Positions 30,011 to 41,510 of a stretch of DNA of 64,000 nucleotides are shown here, in pieces (position 1 is the stretch's first letter; each line of letters begins with the position of its first letter). The notes under the pieces were generated by a model that was not told the DNA's origin, searched no databases, and saw nothing but the letters and a program-made list of their open reading frames with translations. The DNA is from Rhyacophila brunnea (taxonomy: Eukaryota > Arthropoda > Insecta > Trichoptera > Rhyacophilidae), in the NCBI GenBank assembly GCA_022495005.1, contig JAGYXB010001095.1, positions 744,001 through 808,000 on the forward strand, read 5' to 3'. The translations under genes were made by a program, and so were the position numbers.

Positions 30011-32860
30011 TTCCCATTTGATGTTCCACGAGGTCAACTTAAAGACAATTTTTTGTATTTAAAATACATTTAAGTAGTTGAAGTATTGAGTTGTCAACTT
30101 GGCCACTCGTGAGGAGTCCAGCGATGTCAGACACACACCATGGCTTTAGTTGGTCGACCCGTCACACTTACAACCCCCACCCTCACCCGCTGCAAGTTTG
30201 GCCAGGAAAAAGACGCCAGGCGTTGCTCTGGACTATACTATGCTACGATGATGTAATGTAAAAGGGTTGTGTAATAATATCGTATTATTCATCGATTTAT
30301 TTTTTATAATACTACAATATTAAATTTTTGTACAAGTTTGTGTAGGTATCCGCCCATGAAATTGGTGGATACGAATTATTAGTTACCTATTAAAAAAAGT
30401 TATCACGTAGGTATTATCATTAAAATATTACTGTAATCTGTGATCTATTTAAGTTATTGCTGATAAAGCTTTAATTATTGTTTCAACCGTTTAAATTTTT
30501 TTTTCGGTTAGGTACATGTTCAAGCACGAACGTTAACATCATATTAGTCCCTACTTCAATTATAGCTTGTCAATTTATGGCTACGGTCGTATGTTGTAGC
30601 TTAACTACTGGGGAATGCCAAAAGAAATGGCGTATTTCAAAAAAACACTACCTTATTCTGAGGTCAATAATTATTATAAAGCAATCATTATTCGTAGGAT
30701 GTTTATCATATCTGAATGCTCAAAGACATAGCTTATAATTAGTATCTTTAGAATTATCTTCAAATGTGTTAATCTTGCCCATTTTTTGAATAATAAAATG
30801 CCTAATTCTTGTCAAATTTGGGATCACAGAGATTATCAATATAATTTTTTATCGTAAATATTTCACTATAATAATGTCGACATAAATTATACTGATGATT
30901 TTAAAAATGCGTTTAAAGATTAATAAACGTAAAAAACACCACTGCACATTTATGTACTGAAATATGACTATATTCTAAAACATTAGAGCGAGAGGTTTAA
31001 AAGAATACTATTTTATCTAATAAAAATACTTTATGAAGTCATCAAATGTTTAAAATAAATTTATAAAGGAGAATAAGGCTTCAAAATTATATAAATAGAT
31101 TATCTACAACGTTTAAGGAATGTCCAGGATCATGCTTTGAAAATAGAAAAAAAGCTCCATTATGACCTACGCTGAGCATGTACCCCCTTAAGAGTAGTAA
31201 TACAATATATAATTTTGTCTTGACTTTTGGGTAACTTTTATTTGGGGCATTACTTAAATGAATAAGTTGTTCACATGTTCAAAGAAAAAATATAATGCGG
31301 AAACAAACTACGCACTTGGTGGAATATAATACGCTCCCACGTAACTGAAAGTGAAGTTATCAGACCCAATGGAGCAGTTTTTTGACCAAGATGGCCAAAG
31401 TTTCTTCGGGGCCCAGTCCACTGTGCGCCGTTATTCTTGCCTCATAAAACTGGACCTTTTAGAGCGGGATGTTCTGGATTGGGAAGTTTTACAAAGAGTG
31501 AACGTTACGACTTTGGCACAGTATTAAGAATTTATGAGATAGAATGGTGTGGTGGAATCATGCTCATATTATTGAACTGTGTTTATTGGGTAGTAAATTT
31601 TAATTTTCAAGGCCGTTAGGAAAAGTATGTGACATTATTTCCAATTGTCAATTAAAATAAAATCAATGGACCTCAATACGCGAAGAAGATTGTGCATTCT
31701 GCCAGTATTGGTATTGTTTATTGGCAAATGTATGACTACCATAGTAATTTAACAGTGGTACGATTTGGCTTCGCCATCTGGACGCGATGACAACTGGGAG
31801 CCGGAAAATAATTATGAAATGCATAAAAAATATAAACATAGGTACCTACATTATGACTTGAAACAGCAAGTAGCCAACATCTACTATGGAGTAACCTAAA
31901 ATATAAAATATTGATGAGTTGTTGTGGTTTTTTTTTTTAATATACTGCTGTATACATATTATTCTCATTTTATCATGTAAAATATTATTCACATTGCTTC
32001 TAGATATTTTGTGAAAATGAATTTATTTGTGGCGAATATATATTGTAGAATTCTCGATAATTTCATAAACACCATCTTTCTGGAGAAATAAGAAACTTGA
32101 AATTTCGGTACATACTTAGGTAAGTATGAAACAATTTCTTGAGAAACGAGAATGCACTTTTCAAAATATTTCTCGAATCGCCACTTCAAACGTAAAAATA
32201 TTCTGACCGGATATGCGACATTGCGCATAAGACGAAGAAACCTAGATTTTGTATTGGAAAAATAAAAAATAGGCAAACATATATAACACATTCAATCATT
32301 AGTTGTTATTAAAATACCAATATACAATGTTTTCATTATTGGAAGGTTTTTTCTTGACCTGGATGTCATTTCGTTATATCACCGTTCATTGTCTTTTTGT
32401 TATTGATTTTTATAACGTAAAACAGTGTACACATACAAGATGACAACATCATAAAAATAGCAACTGCATTCAATTTATCCATTAAATCTCGGAAAATGTA
32501 TCTGTTCATAGCGCTATAGTCCATAAAAACAAATGTATTTGATGTAGTCACTATCCTTAAACTTATTGAAGTCATCATCCCTTTTACCATAATTATTCAA
32601 ATTATTCAACGCCTGTCCTCCAAGTAAAAATGAAATGTTAAAATTACACAATTATTTATAATATTATATATTTCAGGCAATTGATTTCTTGGTACAACGT
32701 TTTAATAAGTGTTATTATATTATAGATTATATTATTTCAACGTAATAGTAAAAGAAACAATAGGAGATTTTATTACAAAAAATGAAAATATTAAACTAGA
32801 TCCCTGAGCATCATTTGAATGCTATCACGATACTAGTCGTGATATCAGGTTATCGTCATT
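30011..32860. other. Intergenic, mostly AT-rich, no gene recognised
   Basis: A GC-richer piece at 30095-30245 has no recognisable frame. At 31368-31530 a stop-free 53-codon frame has less biased codons than its surroundings, but no family could be named. The longer frames at 31989-32590 (minus) are I/F/Y-rich and look like chance. Confidence 0.35.
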
Positions 32861-32865
32861 TATTT

Positions 32866-33041
32866 GCCTGAATCTATCCACTGCTGGATGAATGCCTCTC
32901 ATTTCATTGATTCTCAACTTATCATTTCATAGATCTATCGGCCTCTAGGTCTACCTTGCGGACGTTTTGTATCTCTTGGATACCGCTGGATGACTAAAGT
33001 TGTCCATCGATTGTCCTTTCTTCGAGCTAGTGACATGACCC
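32866..33041 (-). mobile_element. 5'-truncated RTE LINE fragment
   Basis: The plus-strand text GCCTGAATCTATCCACTGCT, GCGGCCTCTAGG-like and CTTGGATACCGCTGGATGAC is the antisense of the RTE C-terminal region also found at 43209-43555. It retains codons for the WIDEM, RGRPRG and IQWYP blocks with small deletions. It is more diverged than the copies at 15.6 and 43.2 kb and no target duplication was found. Confidence 0.75.
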
Positions 33042-33494
33042 GGCTCACGGCTAGCTCAATAATGCTACCGGGCCGTCACTGAGGAGACTAGTGATGAACT
33101 AGGAGAGGTGGATCTCCTTTGTAGTATCACAACTTTTGAATTCCCGAATAAAACTCTCAGCTGGTGTGGTGCCGAATTTATTCAGGTACTAGAGTTCACG
33201 GTCACACAATAAGGTTAACTGTCATTGCTCCCGTAATTAAATCTCATTAAAGTATCAGCAAACTATTTATTTGTTCACTATAGGATCTCTGTGAAATCTT
33301 TCACAAGTTCCCAAAAAGTCACACCTAATTCAGAGAATGTATACGCCGATATTCTTTGGATATTTTTAATTCATGAAATATTTTCCCATAAGAAAGAAAA
33401 TATAATTTATTCTTTGGTCACACAGTATTAGGTTTATAAAAAAGAATAGAAATTATTTTATTGTTGTTTATAACGTTTATTTATGTTCACAGTA

Positions 33495-33628
33495 TGTTTA
33501 CAAATATTTATTTGTGTTTACAAACTTGTTTACAAAAGGTTTGTTAATGTTTACAAATTTATTTACTAAAATTTATTTTTATGTTTACAAATTTATTTAC
33601 TAAAATTTGTTTTTATAATTATGTTTAC
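33495..33628 (+). promoter_or_regulatory. Cluster of six TGTTTAC motifs (forkhead-type core)
   Basis: TGTTTAC occurs at 33495, 33515, 33527, 33548, 33582 and 33622. It is the complement of GTAAACA, the forkhead-factor core. Two of the six come from a local ~34-bp tandem duplication (33547-33614). Six exact copies in 134 bp exceeds chance even in AT-rich DNA, but binding is untested. The cluster lies inside the LTR-like block. Confidence 0.35.
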
Positions 33629-33965
33629 TTAATAAAGTTTCAAAAGTTTATTTTAAAATTCCGAAATGATTTGTAAAATTTATTATTATAATCTGAATTT
33701 ATTAATTTGTTTTTATAAAACAAATCCGATCACGTAATTTATCCCGATTACGTCACCTCGTACGATGCGTAATGAAAAAGTGATTACTCCGCGAGCCCGT
33801 CACTACCGGCAGATACGAGTTATTCGCGTTACTTTTTGCCCGTCGATGAGGACTTACTGTATGTAAAATTCACGAAAACTACTGAGAACCATGTCTCATA
33901 TCCGCGGTAGGACTGCTGCTTTGTTGAAGATCGCTGGTGAAGAGTGTAGAAACTAATGATTTTAC

Positions 33966-34002
33966 GGGAAAAGTGGTCGCCTTTTATACCCTGCGGATAG
34001 AG
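33966..34002 (-). promoter_or_regulatory. TATA + initiator core promoter candidate (minus)
   Basis: The minus strand reads GGGTATAAAAGGCGACC, then after about 31 nt TCATTAGT, an arthropod initiator-like sequence. TATA-to-initiator spacing is canonical. It is probably the promoter of the LTR-like block. Confidence 0.4.
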
Positions 34003-34193
34003 GTTTAACAGGAAATAGTCCGTAAGGGATAGCAGATGTATATCTTTCTCTCACGGGATAAATTTACGTATATCTCCCGTTCCTGGCAACTTTCTAATAG
34101 AGATATCTTCTAATTTAGTCGGGTTAAATTTACTCTACTTTATTTTCGCAAAATTAAGACTTAATTGGGGTGTTTCAAGCACCCTCTAGAACA

Positions 34194-35420
34194 TGTCCCT
34201 TAAATGCGCAGTTAGGATGACGTAAGCAAAATAGTTGATTTTATATGATTTTTCGTGTTCAAACGAAGGGGAAAGTTTCTAGCTTTCCATCGAGGTATCG
34301 GAATAAGTATTCGGGTACTAAATAAGGGAATGGCAGTCTTTAAATTTAAAATGTCAAAATGAAAGGTTGACACCCACGTACTAGTCCTTTCCACCACTCT
34401 TGGCCTTTTAGGCCAATAGAATTTTACTAAGTTTTAATAAAACTGTTTGGAGCCGCAGAAACTTTCTCATTCGATATTTACTTTTCGGACGAATATTATT
34501 ACGAGAAAATACTATAATATTATACTTAACATTTCAACTTAAATATATAAATGCTTAATCCTAACAAGATGTTATACACGAACAGTTACTAACTTATTTA
34601 ATCTTGCATAGTGACTTTTATATAGTAATATGGATGTAACCTTGAATCTATTTTTACCTCGCGAGCCAGAACAGCTGGGCCGTAAATTCTAGTCGGACAG
34701 AATTCAGTTAAAGTTCAAGGTCACACGCCAATTTGTATTTTTAGTCGCAGTATTTGATTCTTTTATTACTTAGGAAGCGATTAAGATTTATTATTGTTTA
34801 TGGGTAGAAACCCATCTATACCAGAATCTTAAGTTTTTCCAATTGTTACTTTTACAATATTCATTATAGTCAGCAAGTTATAGCATTAACAAAATCTATA
34901 ATTATAATTACGCGTCTATAAATATAGGTACGCGTTTACAGTATTTTTATAACAGTAGTTAGCTTCTATCTTGTATTGATAAAATTAGTATTAAAATTCT
35001 TTATTCACAATTATACAGTATATAAATTTATAAATATTCAATTTTCTTTTTCAATTTTCATACATTTCCATTATTGCTATAAAAGTTATTGAAGCATGTA
35101 CTTGCTAAATTTTACGTAAACAATCTCTTCCATAACTTATTTTCTAAGTTTAATGGAGATTTCCCGGAAATTTATATTAAAAAATACATCGCGCTGTTTC
35201 ACGACGTGACATTTCGAGGTCTGTGGTCACAGCGTTCCAATTACACTGGAGCACTCTTGATTTTCGGAGGCGAAAATTTTTTACGTAAAGTTTTATTACA
35301 TTTACAAAGAAAAGGTTAACAACATACATTTTACTTCCTATTACTAAACGATTACGACTGGTTACCTGTGCATGGTCTCTTTCGACCATTTCTTCCCTGC
35401 TTCTTCCATAGTTTAGAACC
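34194..35420. other. Intergenic sequence, nothing recognised
   Basis: Short frames at 34212-34397 and 35089-35422 show no domain. A perfect small hairpin TTGGCCTTTTAGGCCAA lies at about 34400; it is not a histone stem-loop because the conserved stem bases differ. Confidence 0.35.
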
Positions 35421-35423
35421 ATG

Positions 35424-35440
35424 GGACTTATATATCCTGT
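35424..35440 (-). promoter_or_regulatory. TATA-like box (GATATATAAG), minus strand
   Basis: The minus strand reads CAGGATATATAAGTCCC upstream of the minus-strand frame at 35177-35422. The context is slightly GC-richer than its neighbours. It may be the promoter of another decayed LTR. No downstream initiator or gene confirms it. Confidence 0.2.
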
Positions 35441-35580
35441 CTGAACCGTGTCGTGAGGTTGTCGCAGGGCTATTGAGAAGTAGAATTGACTACAAGGCTA
35501 GATTTGTATAGTTATGTCGTTAAACCATACTCTGCCACAAACACTAACTGAAGGTCGGCGTTTCTGCTCGTGTCACTAGC

Positions 35581-35757
35581 CGAGTCCAGTTCATTTCCAT
35601 TTGAGATTTTTAGTGAACTCTATACATCGCAAACTCTTGTTTCCTCATCAACTATTTCTTTTTTTGTCCTTTCGCGTTATGCCCAGCATGCACCTCTCCA
35701 TACCACGTTGTGCTACTCTAAGTTTTTGGATCTCTCTTTTACTTAGGGTAAGTAGTA
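35581..35757 (-). mobile_element. RTE LINE fragment
   Basis: The antisense text GTCCTTTCGCGTTATGCCCA and CACCTCTCCATACCACG is the RTE C-terminal segment (RGMERCMLGITRKDKK), with GATGTATAGAG...-type codons of the neighbouring VRDVI block upstream. It extends a little further 5' in the LINE than the copy at 43.2 kb and is more decayed. No target duplication was seen. Confidence 0.72.
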
Positions 35758-36464
35758 GAAATTATTTATCACGCAGGGTACTCACATCCAGTCATTATGA
35801 AAACTCTTTGTACTGCAGTCCACCACATATTTGAATTTTGTCATAATTTGCCATATTCTCATCAATTCTTTTCGAAACTGTATCAATACTAATTAATTCA
35901 ACTGAAGCAAGAATCTCGCAAGAAGTTTTGCAATCATTAAATTTACGCTATTGATAGGGATGATAATTTTCAATGATAAAATCACCCACACGGATTTCAG
36001 CAGTGCCCACTAAATGGTTAAAATATAAAAATGTCCACCAAGATTAATTAAAACGCCCAATGGGTTGTTTACGCCCCGTTTAGAAACGCTGATCTAGTGA
36101 AATTGTCCAATGTATTCTGTGAAAGCTCAAATACTTTGCTTAGTATTGAATATGGTAACAAAATTTTTACTTTCACAACTTTTCCTCTTATGTGTACACG
36201 GCTTAAACCAAGGCCTAAACAAAAACGATGCATAAGTGCGAGTGAGAAAGTATTCGGCACCGTTATAATCTCTGCGACACGCGCTAGAGTAAGATAAAAG
36301 GTTTACAGATGTGTAGAAGATTTTGTTGTCGGCGTAGCCACCAAATCTTAGTTTTTTGCTTAACTAAGCGTCGATAACCTGCGAGCGCGTGTTGCTAAAA
36401 TTGATATTTTTTGTGTTAAACATAAAGTCTGTGGTAAATATTTTTAGTTAATTAAGTAGAAAAG

Positions 36465-36535
36465 ATGGTTCTGTGTGCTGTATTAACATGTGGTAGCCGT
36501 ACTGATAAGCAAGAAGATGGTATTACGTTTCATAG
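36465..36535 (+). CDS. Putative first coding exon of a THAP-domain gene
   Basis: From ATG 36465 the frame begins MVLCAVLTCG and ends GITFHR, where the last codon is split at a canonical GTAAGT donor (36536-36541). A THAP zinc finger starts M-x-x-C-A-x-x-x-C and reaches a conserved F-H-R/K before F-P. The C4 and C9 spacing, the basic SRTDK stretch and the terminal FHR all fit. Splitting near this point is known from THAP genes. THAP proteins are DNA-binding proteins, including P-element-type transposases and host factors. The following exon, which should begin with a Phe-Pro-like pair and carry the remaining Cys and His ligands, was not found downstream, so the gene may have a long intron, run beyond my recognition, or be a relic. 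The upstream 170 bases look like a 5' leader. Confidence 0.55.
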
Positions 36536-36541
36536 GTAAGT

Positions 36542-36955
36542 TGATACATGTTCGTGACAATTTATTTGTATATTATTATATATTTTAATGTGTGTTTCTT
36601 TAAAATAACTTAAATTATGGATATCTTTACCTAATGGTTGCATTTTGACCGCTTAAAAATACTATATAACGTAAAAAATAGAAAAATATATTTTAATTCT
36701 GAGCGTCTAGTGCGAGCACTTTGGGCGAGCACTAGCGAAATGGTCCATGGTCTCGAACATTTTTATACGAATGCGTTCGTATACAAACCAAACGCATGGT
36801 ACGCAGCTTCATTTAGCAATGCAATGGGTGGCGTCTAGATGTATCTATAGTCTATGATAAGAACCTATGCAATTAATTATATATTTATATTAAACATAAT
36901 GCTTATTCTTGAAGAATATTTACCTACTATTTTGTATACAATGCGATCTGTCATT
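36542..36955. other. Possible intron following the THAP-like exon
   Basis: If the exon at 36465-36535 is real, this is intron. It contains no other recognised feature. Confidence 0.3.
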
Positions 36956-37185
36956 TATTACCACGTTTTTCTTTGCTCGTATTCTTGTTTGTTCGGTGGT
37001 TGTTTATCCAGTACAAATCTTGCAATCGATTTTTAACTAACTTCCTGAGTAGCTAGACCTTTGAAACTTTTAGAATATATCAGAACACGATGCCAATCTG
37101 GGGTGGGGGTGGTCCTAGCAACTAAATTATTAATATATACGTGCGTTACTATGGAAATCAAAATGACATTTCAGTACTCTATATT
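36956..37185 (+). repeat. Dispersed repeat R3, copy 1
   Basis: Shared blocks are CTCGTATTCTTGTTTG, ATATATCAGAACACGATGCC, CTAGCAACTAAATTATTAAT and CGTGCGTTACTATGGAAATC. The same blocks in the same order and orientation occur at 39811-40197 and 49520-49983. This copy lacks the middle part around ATGCATTTTT. Confidence 0.75.
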
Positions 37186-38045
37186 AAACATAGAAGCTAT
37201 GTGCTGAAACGATTATTTTAAACAGTGATATTTTAATAGTGATATTTAAAAGTTTTTATTTATATTATTCCTACTTAGTACTAATACAATTACTGTGCTG
37301 ACTCCTTTAGATAGAAGAAGCAGTAGTGAATAGTTGGTACGTGACTTGTGCAAAATTACTTCAACTCACCGAGCTATCTTTTCTTTAGGTTAATGGCGCG
37401 TAACGTTGAGCAGCTTATTGCCACTATCGATGTTAACAGTGTGCAGCTTAAAACTAGTTGCAACTAGTCAAATACTAGTATGCTACGTGGGTTTTAACCC
37501 ACATTCTATATGGAACACGATGAAACTACGATATCAGTGCAATGTCAGGGAATGATCTTCTGTCAGGCTTCTAGAAACCAATTCTGTACGTTCCATATTT
37601 AAATTTATTTCATGTATAGATACTTTGTAAAGTAAAATATATGAACTTAATTATATACATAAAATGTAAAAAAGAATAAAATAGAACAGTTATAGCTCAT
37701 TATAATTACAATATATATTACTTTTGGGTTAATCAAATTATTTATATATATTTATTATATATATTTTATATATTGCTTATACAAAATATGGTAATATCAA
37801 AGAGTAGATTAATAAAATAAAAATGTAAAAGCCACTTACCTTAGATAATTATTATATCTTGACATTTTTATTAAATTTAACACAAGGATCATTTTTTTTA
37901 AAACACTCCTATTATTGTCTATTATAGACATTCCATTTGTTATTATTGTCTCTTATAGAGAAACTTTTAACAAAAAAGAAAATAAAACTAATATGTAAAT
38001 TATTATTATATACCGGTATAGAGCCTAGCATACTATTAAACGTTG
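37186..38045. other. AT-rich intergenic sequence, nothing recognised
   Basis: A local palindrome GTGGGTTTTAACCCAC lies at about 37487-37502, and AT-rich runs follow. No gene or repeat family was recognised. Confidence 0.4.
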
Positions 38046-38398
38046 GTGTAGATCAGCGATACTCAACCTGTGGCCCTTTAAGCTTTTATGTGCAGCCCGA
38101 AACACATTTATTATCAGGAATTTCGTATATCTTGAGATTCGTTTCGACTTTGACGCACAAAGAGTGACCCGAAGAGGATTGTCATTATGGTCCACATCAG
38201 ATCTGGTATAAGAGTGTTGCTATTGCACACGATTAATTAAAAAAACACGCATAATTTTTAAAATCTCAAAAATGTTTTGTAAAAAGGGGGGTTTCATGAT
38301 TTTTTTTCATCACACCTGCAGTGATGCGGCCCGCGTTACTTTACAAATATATGTATTTGGCCCGAAGAAAGAAAAGGTTGAGTATCATTGGTGTAGAT
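38046..38398. mobile_element. hAT-type MITE with perfect 8-bp TSD
   Basis: The element runs 38054-38390 (337 bp). It starts CAGCGATACTCAACCTGTGG and ends as the inverse of CAATGATACTCAACC, with GGCCC blocks just inside both ends. Flanking octamers GTGTAGAT (38046-38053 and 38391-38398) are identical. The CAG...ACTCAACC terminus and 8-bp duplication are classical hAT features. The inside is non-coding. Confidence 0.9.
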
Positions 38399-38430
38399 TA
38401 ATAAGTTAGATAGGCAAGAATTATTAACTT

Positions 38431-38662
38431 TTTTTTTGACCATATCCGATCCTAATAGGATCATATGGGCCTCCACAGAGTAGAGGTTTGTATTAACATA
38501 TTTTGTTTTTACGAGAAATGGATGTCAGCCACTTGCTCAACCTATTAGGTCCATACTCTGACTCAAACACAAATTTAAAAACAATATGTCTATTTGTCAG
38601 ACCCAGGATTCAAACCTGGGACCCACGGCGTTATAGTCCAACGCTTAAGCCGCGCGGCCACT
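38431..38662 (-). mobile_element. tRNA-Ser-like SINE (family S1), copy 2
   Basis: This is the reverse complement of the S1 layout at 9626-9870. It has head GGCCGCGCGGCTTAAGCG, a B box GGTTTGAATCC (one change), body CCTAATAGGTTGAGCAAG and CCATTTCTCGT, and end ATCCTATTAGGAT. It lies about 30 bp downstream of the hAT MITE. Confidence 0.83.
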
Positions 38663-38754
38663 TAGTAGGTAATAAGGTTTTTACCACCTTTTTTGTATTA
38701 ATTATTATAAAAGCGAGAATTAACTGTATTCGTTGTCAGTATGCATTTACCATT

Positions 38755-38825
38755 GGGGAGTGTGCATAGTGCCAGAAGATGTCGAAAGGCAAAACCATAT
38801 TCGCAAAAAATGACTCAAATAGAAT
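38755..38825 (+). repeat. Short repeat matching 21165-21215
   Basis: AGTGCCAGAAGATGTCGAAA, then GGCAAAAC, then AAAAAATGACTCAAAT correspond block by block to the minus strand of 21165-21215. It is a fragment of an unidentified dispersed family. Confidence 0.4.
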
Positions 38826-39810
38826 AAATAGTACAAAACTTAAATACATTAGAATTTAAATTAAAATTTCATCAAGTAAATACCCTCAGTCGATTGGTAA
38901 TAATATTAATATTTATTGATTCCAAAATATTATTTAACACGTCTAAATTTAGTATTCTCGAATTATGAATTCGTCAAATTTATAGGTTAATTATATCACT
39001 TCGTGATATTACCGAGGCCACAATACTCGCAGTGACGTTTATTTGAAAAATAATATAACTTAACTCCACACGAAACACCAAAGTTTTGCAGTAGAGCGAC
39101 ATACATCATCGAAGCGACGTTAATCGTAAAACTTATACCCTCTCTTTCGTGTTCATCAAAAAGTGTTCGATTGATATTCTGTACGCGCGCTTTTCTAACC
39201 GACCGAACGGTTTTGCCCTCATGTTCGATATATTTGGATTTTTGACGTGTCGCCGAGCTTTTAATGGGAGCTGTTTCTAAAACATTGTTGCAGAACGGCG
39301 AACGTCTCGGGTTGTCTGTGATATGCAGAGATGGACTGTAACATAATAAACAAAATGTAAATACATATTTATTTAATTCACTCTATTGGTCCAACTAATT
39401 TTATTTATATTCTAACAAGTTAATATGACAACACGTATCCTTTATTTTTCTTGATCATAAATATCACTCGGTTCAATTTGGTATACAAGATGGTATAGGC
39501 ACTTCTATCAACATAAAATAAAAATAACGGTCTCAGACGATAATCAAGTACTCGTCACTCGAACTTATTATGACATTGTATTAGATATAATAATTAGTCG
39601 ATATCAAACATTTCAATCAAGTGGTTCACAAATAATCTCTCAATTAAATAATCGTTTTTTGCATACTTGCATATTTATCCGAGAATGGCGTAAAACTATT
39701 AAATAATACAAAATTCACATATATAACACAATTAATATTATCTATAGTTATTTAAGTTGGAACATTTTACAGCCGCTGCAGGGCCACTACGAATGCACAA
39801 TGCTACTGAC
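38826..39810. other. Intergenic sequence, nothing recognised
   Basis: A CpG-containing piece around 39080-39320 (GAAGCGACG, GTACGCGCGC, GTGTCGCCGAGC) is GC-richer than its neighbours. No coding frame supports a gene there. Confidence 0.35.
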
Positions 39811-40197
39811 ATTTTTACAACGTTTTTCTTAGCTCGTATTCTTATTTCCCGACTAGCTAGACATTTGAAACTTTCAGAATATATCAGAACACGATGCCAA
39901 TGCATTTTTTAATACTTTTAGCCATCTTTAAGTAGAATTGAATTCATTTTCAGTTAATTCTGTTTTGTATGAAAAGTTATTTCGTCACCATTATTGGTTG
40001 CTAGGGGTCCGGGGTCTTTGCAACTAAATTATTAATATATACGTGCGTTACTATGGAAATCAATATGACATGTCAAGTACAACTTTTTTTGATCGTTTAA
40101 GCTAGTCAAGTCAAGTTTATATGGTTCAACAGAATTTAAAAACGTTGTATATAAAAAGCTCTTTTTATCTTGTAATTATTTAGTTATATGGTGACAT
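39811..40197 (+). repeat. Dispersed repeat R3, copy 2
   Basis: This begins TTTTTACAACGTTTTTCTTA and runs through TCCCGACTAGCTAGACATTT, ATATATCAGAACACGATGCC and TACGTGCGTTACTATGGAAA to AAAACGTTGTATATAAAAAG. The ACAACGTTTTT start and AAAACGTTGTA near the end form a short inverted repeat. Compared with copy 3 it lacks about 35 bp near its start. No coding capacity. Confidence 0.8.
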
Positions 40198-40514
40198 TGA
40201 AATGCCAAATGATTTATCCTGTTATTGCCATGATTCTTTCGTCAACGTTGTTTATGTACCAAATAAGCTTTTTCTCCTTTGCAGTACAACTTATAATCTT
40301 CCTACTTTCACGTTTTGCATTATGAACACATTTAAATGACACATCACACAAAATAAGGAACGTCGAATGCTTTCAAGGTGAGAACGAATAGCTAAGGGGG
40401 AATAAATTTTCGCATTCTAATCATTACTCTTTCACGGCGACTATAATTGGGCTTGTTATACATAGTATTCAAATAATAGACAATGAATGAATACACACAA
40501 TATATTGTATAATT

Positions 40515-40850
40515 AGCAGTGGCGGCCGGTGGTCTTCAGAATAGCATTTTTTGGTAGTGCGCAATGGTTTACCTTCTATACCCAGCATTGGAGCATAGGG
40601 CAAGCACAAGTTCGCGCCACTTCCCTCGGTCCAACGCCAACTCTTGCACTTCCCGCCATGTCAGACTTGCAGCACGTAGGTCGCTTTTATAGCACCGCTG
40701 CAGGGTTAGGGAGGGCCGGCCATGGCAACGGAACCCTTGAGGCTGTGCCATAAGCGTATGAAGTGTCACACTCTTTGGCGGCATCAGGAACACTTGTTCT
40801 AGCCACGTAAAGGTCGTAAAGCGTCTCTTCATGATTACCTTAATCACCGA
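40515..40850 (-). pseudogene. LINE C-terminal fragment, frameshifted
   Basis: On the minus strand, TWLEQVFLMPPKSVTLHTLM, then GRPSLTLQRCYKSDLRAASL and TWREVQELALDRGKWREL, ending ALCSNAG, follow the W..HV.RMP...GRP...W.......L...A.DR..WR.L...LC layout of mobile-element polymerase C-termini. A frameshift lies near 40720. It differs from the RTE family that dominates this window, so it is a second LINE lineage. It ends near CCGGCCGCCACTG. Confidence 0.6.
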
Positions 40851-41375
40851 AGACTGCTGTGTCAATAAGCTAAGATAATATCTTAGTGTACAATAATGAC
40901 TGTAACGTCGAACTTCTCAGAAGGTAAATTAAATATGTCTTTGTTTATTTATTCTATTTCTTAAAAAAGTTTTTAAACACTTGAATGATTTAATATCAAT
41001 AAAGAAAAATAAATGTCACGATTTATGGCTTTACGCTGCGAACAATGAATGCGTCAGCCAAATTGAACCGTTCTAAAAACGGATGACGAAACTGGGTCAC
41101 TTTGTCAATAGTGAATAGCAGTATGTTTATTTCTTAAATTTCACATTATTATTAATTTAAGTGAAATTATAAAATAAACTAACATTGCGTGGGTAATATT
41201 TATATTGTAATTCAGCGTTCCTTCGAACTCAGATGTATTTCTGATGTATTTATATGTCATTAAAAGTATGTTTCTCTTATATTATCGTTCTTATTTATTA
41301 TTCAGCTACGACCTACTATTCATGTAGTGCTGCTGTGATTTTTTATTATATTGAATGTATTTGAGTGGTTTAGAA
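40851..41375. other. Intergenic sequence, nothing recognised
   Basis: No frame or repeat was recognised. Confidence 0.4.
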
Positions 41376-41510
41376 ATAAATGCGGCAGTTTGTATTTTCG
41401 TAAAAATTTGGCGAATCATTAAATCTTAAATGTGAAACTGTTAAAAATTAACTCGCCAACATTGTTATAAAACAGAAACTGGCGTTTTTGTTTCTAGAGT
41501 CCTAATTTCG
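41376..41510. mobile_element. Long-TIR MITE (family M1), decayed copy 2
   Basis: The left side reads AAATGCGGCAGTTTGTATTT then TCGTAAAAATTTGGCGA. The right side, inverted, reads GACTCTAGAAACAAAAACG then CCAGTTTCTGTTTT and TTGGCGAGTTAA. These match the arms of the copy at 14397-14659, with a shorter middle. No clean target duplication. Confidence 0.6.

Larger units (their letters stand above)
33120..34193 (-). mobile_element. LTR-like block, candidate LTR (minus)
   Basis: On the minus strand the block starts TGTTCTAGAGGGTGC and ends AGTTGTGATACTACA (TGT...ACA). It contains a TATA box GGTATAAAAGG (about 33990-34000), an initiator-like TCATTAG about 31 nt downstream, and a late poly-A signal (GAATAAATTCGG, near 33175) about 60 bp before the end. 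That order fits a retrotransposon LTR. No matching 5-bp target duplication or coding interior was found, so a genuine promoter of a minus-strand gene cannot be excluded. Confidence 0.42.

Noticed and set aside
31368..31530. 53-codon plus-strand frame with balanced composition
   Set aside because: No family resemblance and no splice or promoter context that I could support, so it is noted only in the surrounding region entry.
34395..34415. Histone 3' stem-loop (TTGGCCTTTTAGGCCAA)
   Set aside because: The stem lacks the conserved histone bases (GGCYCUUUUCAGRGCC) and no histone frame is nearby.
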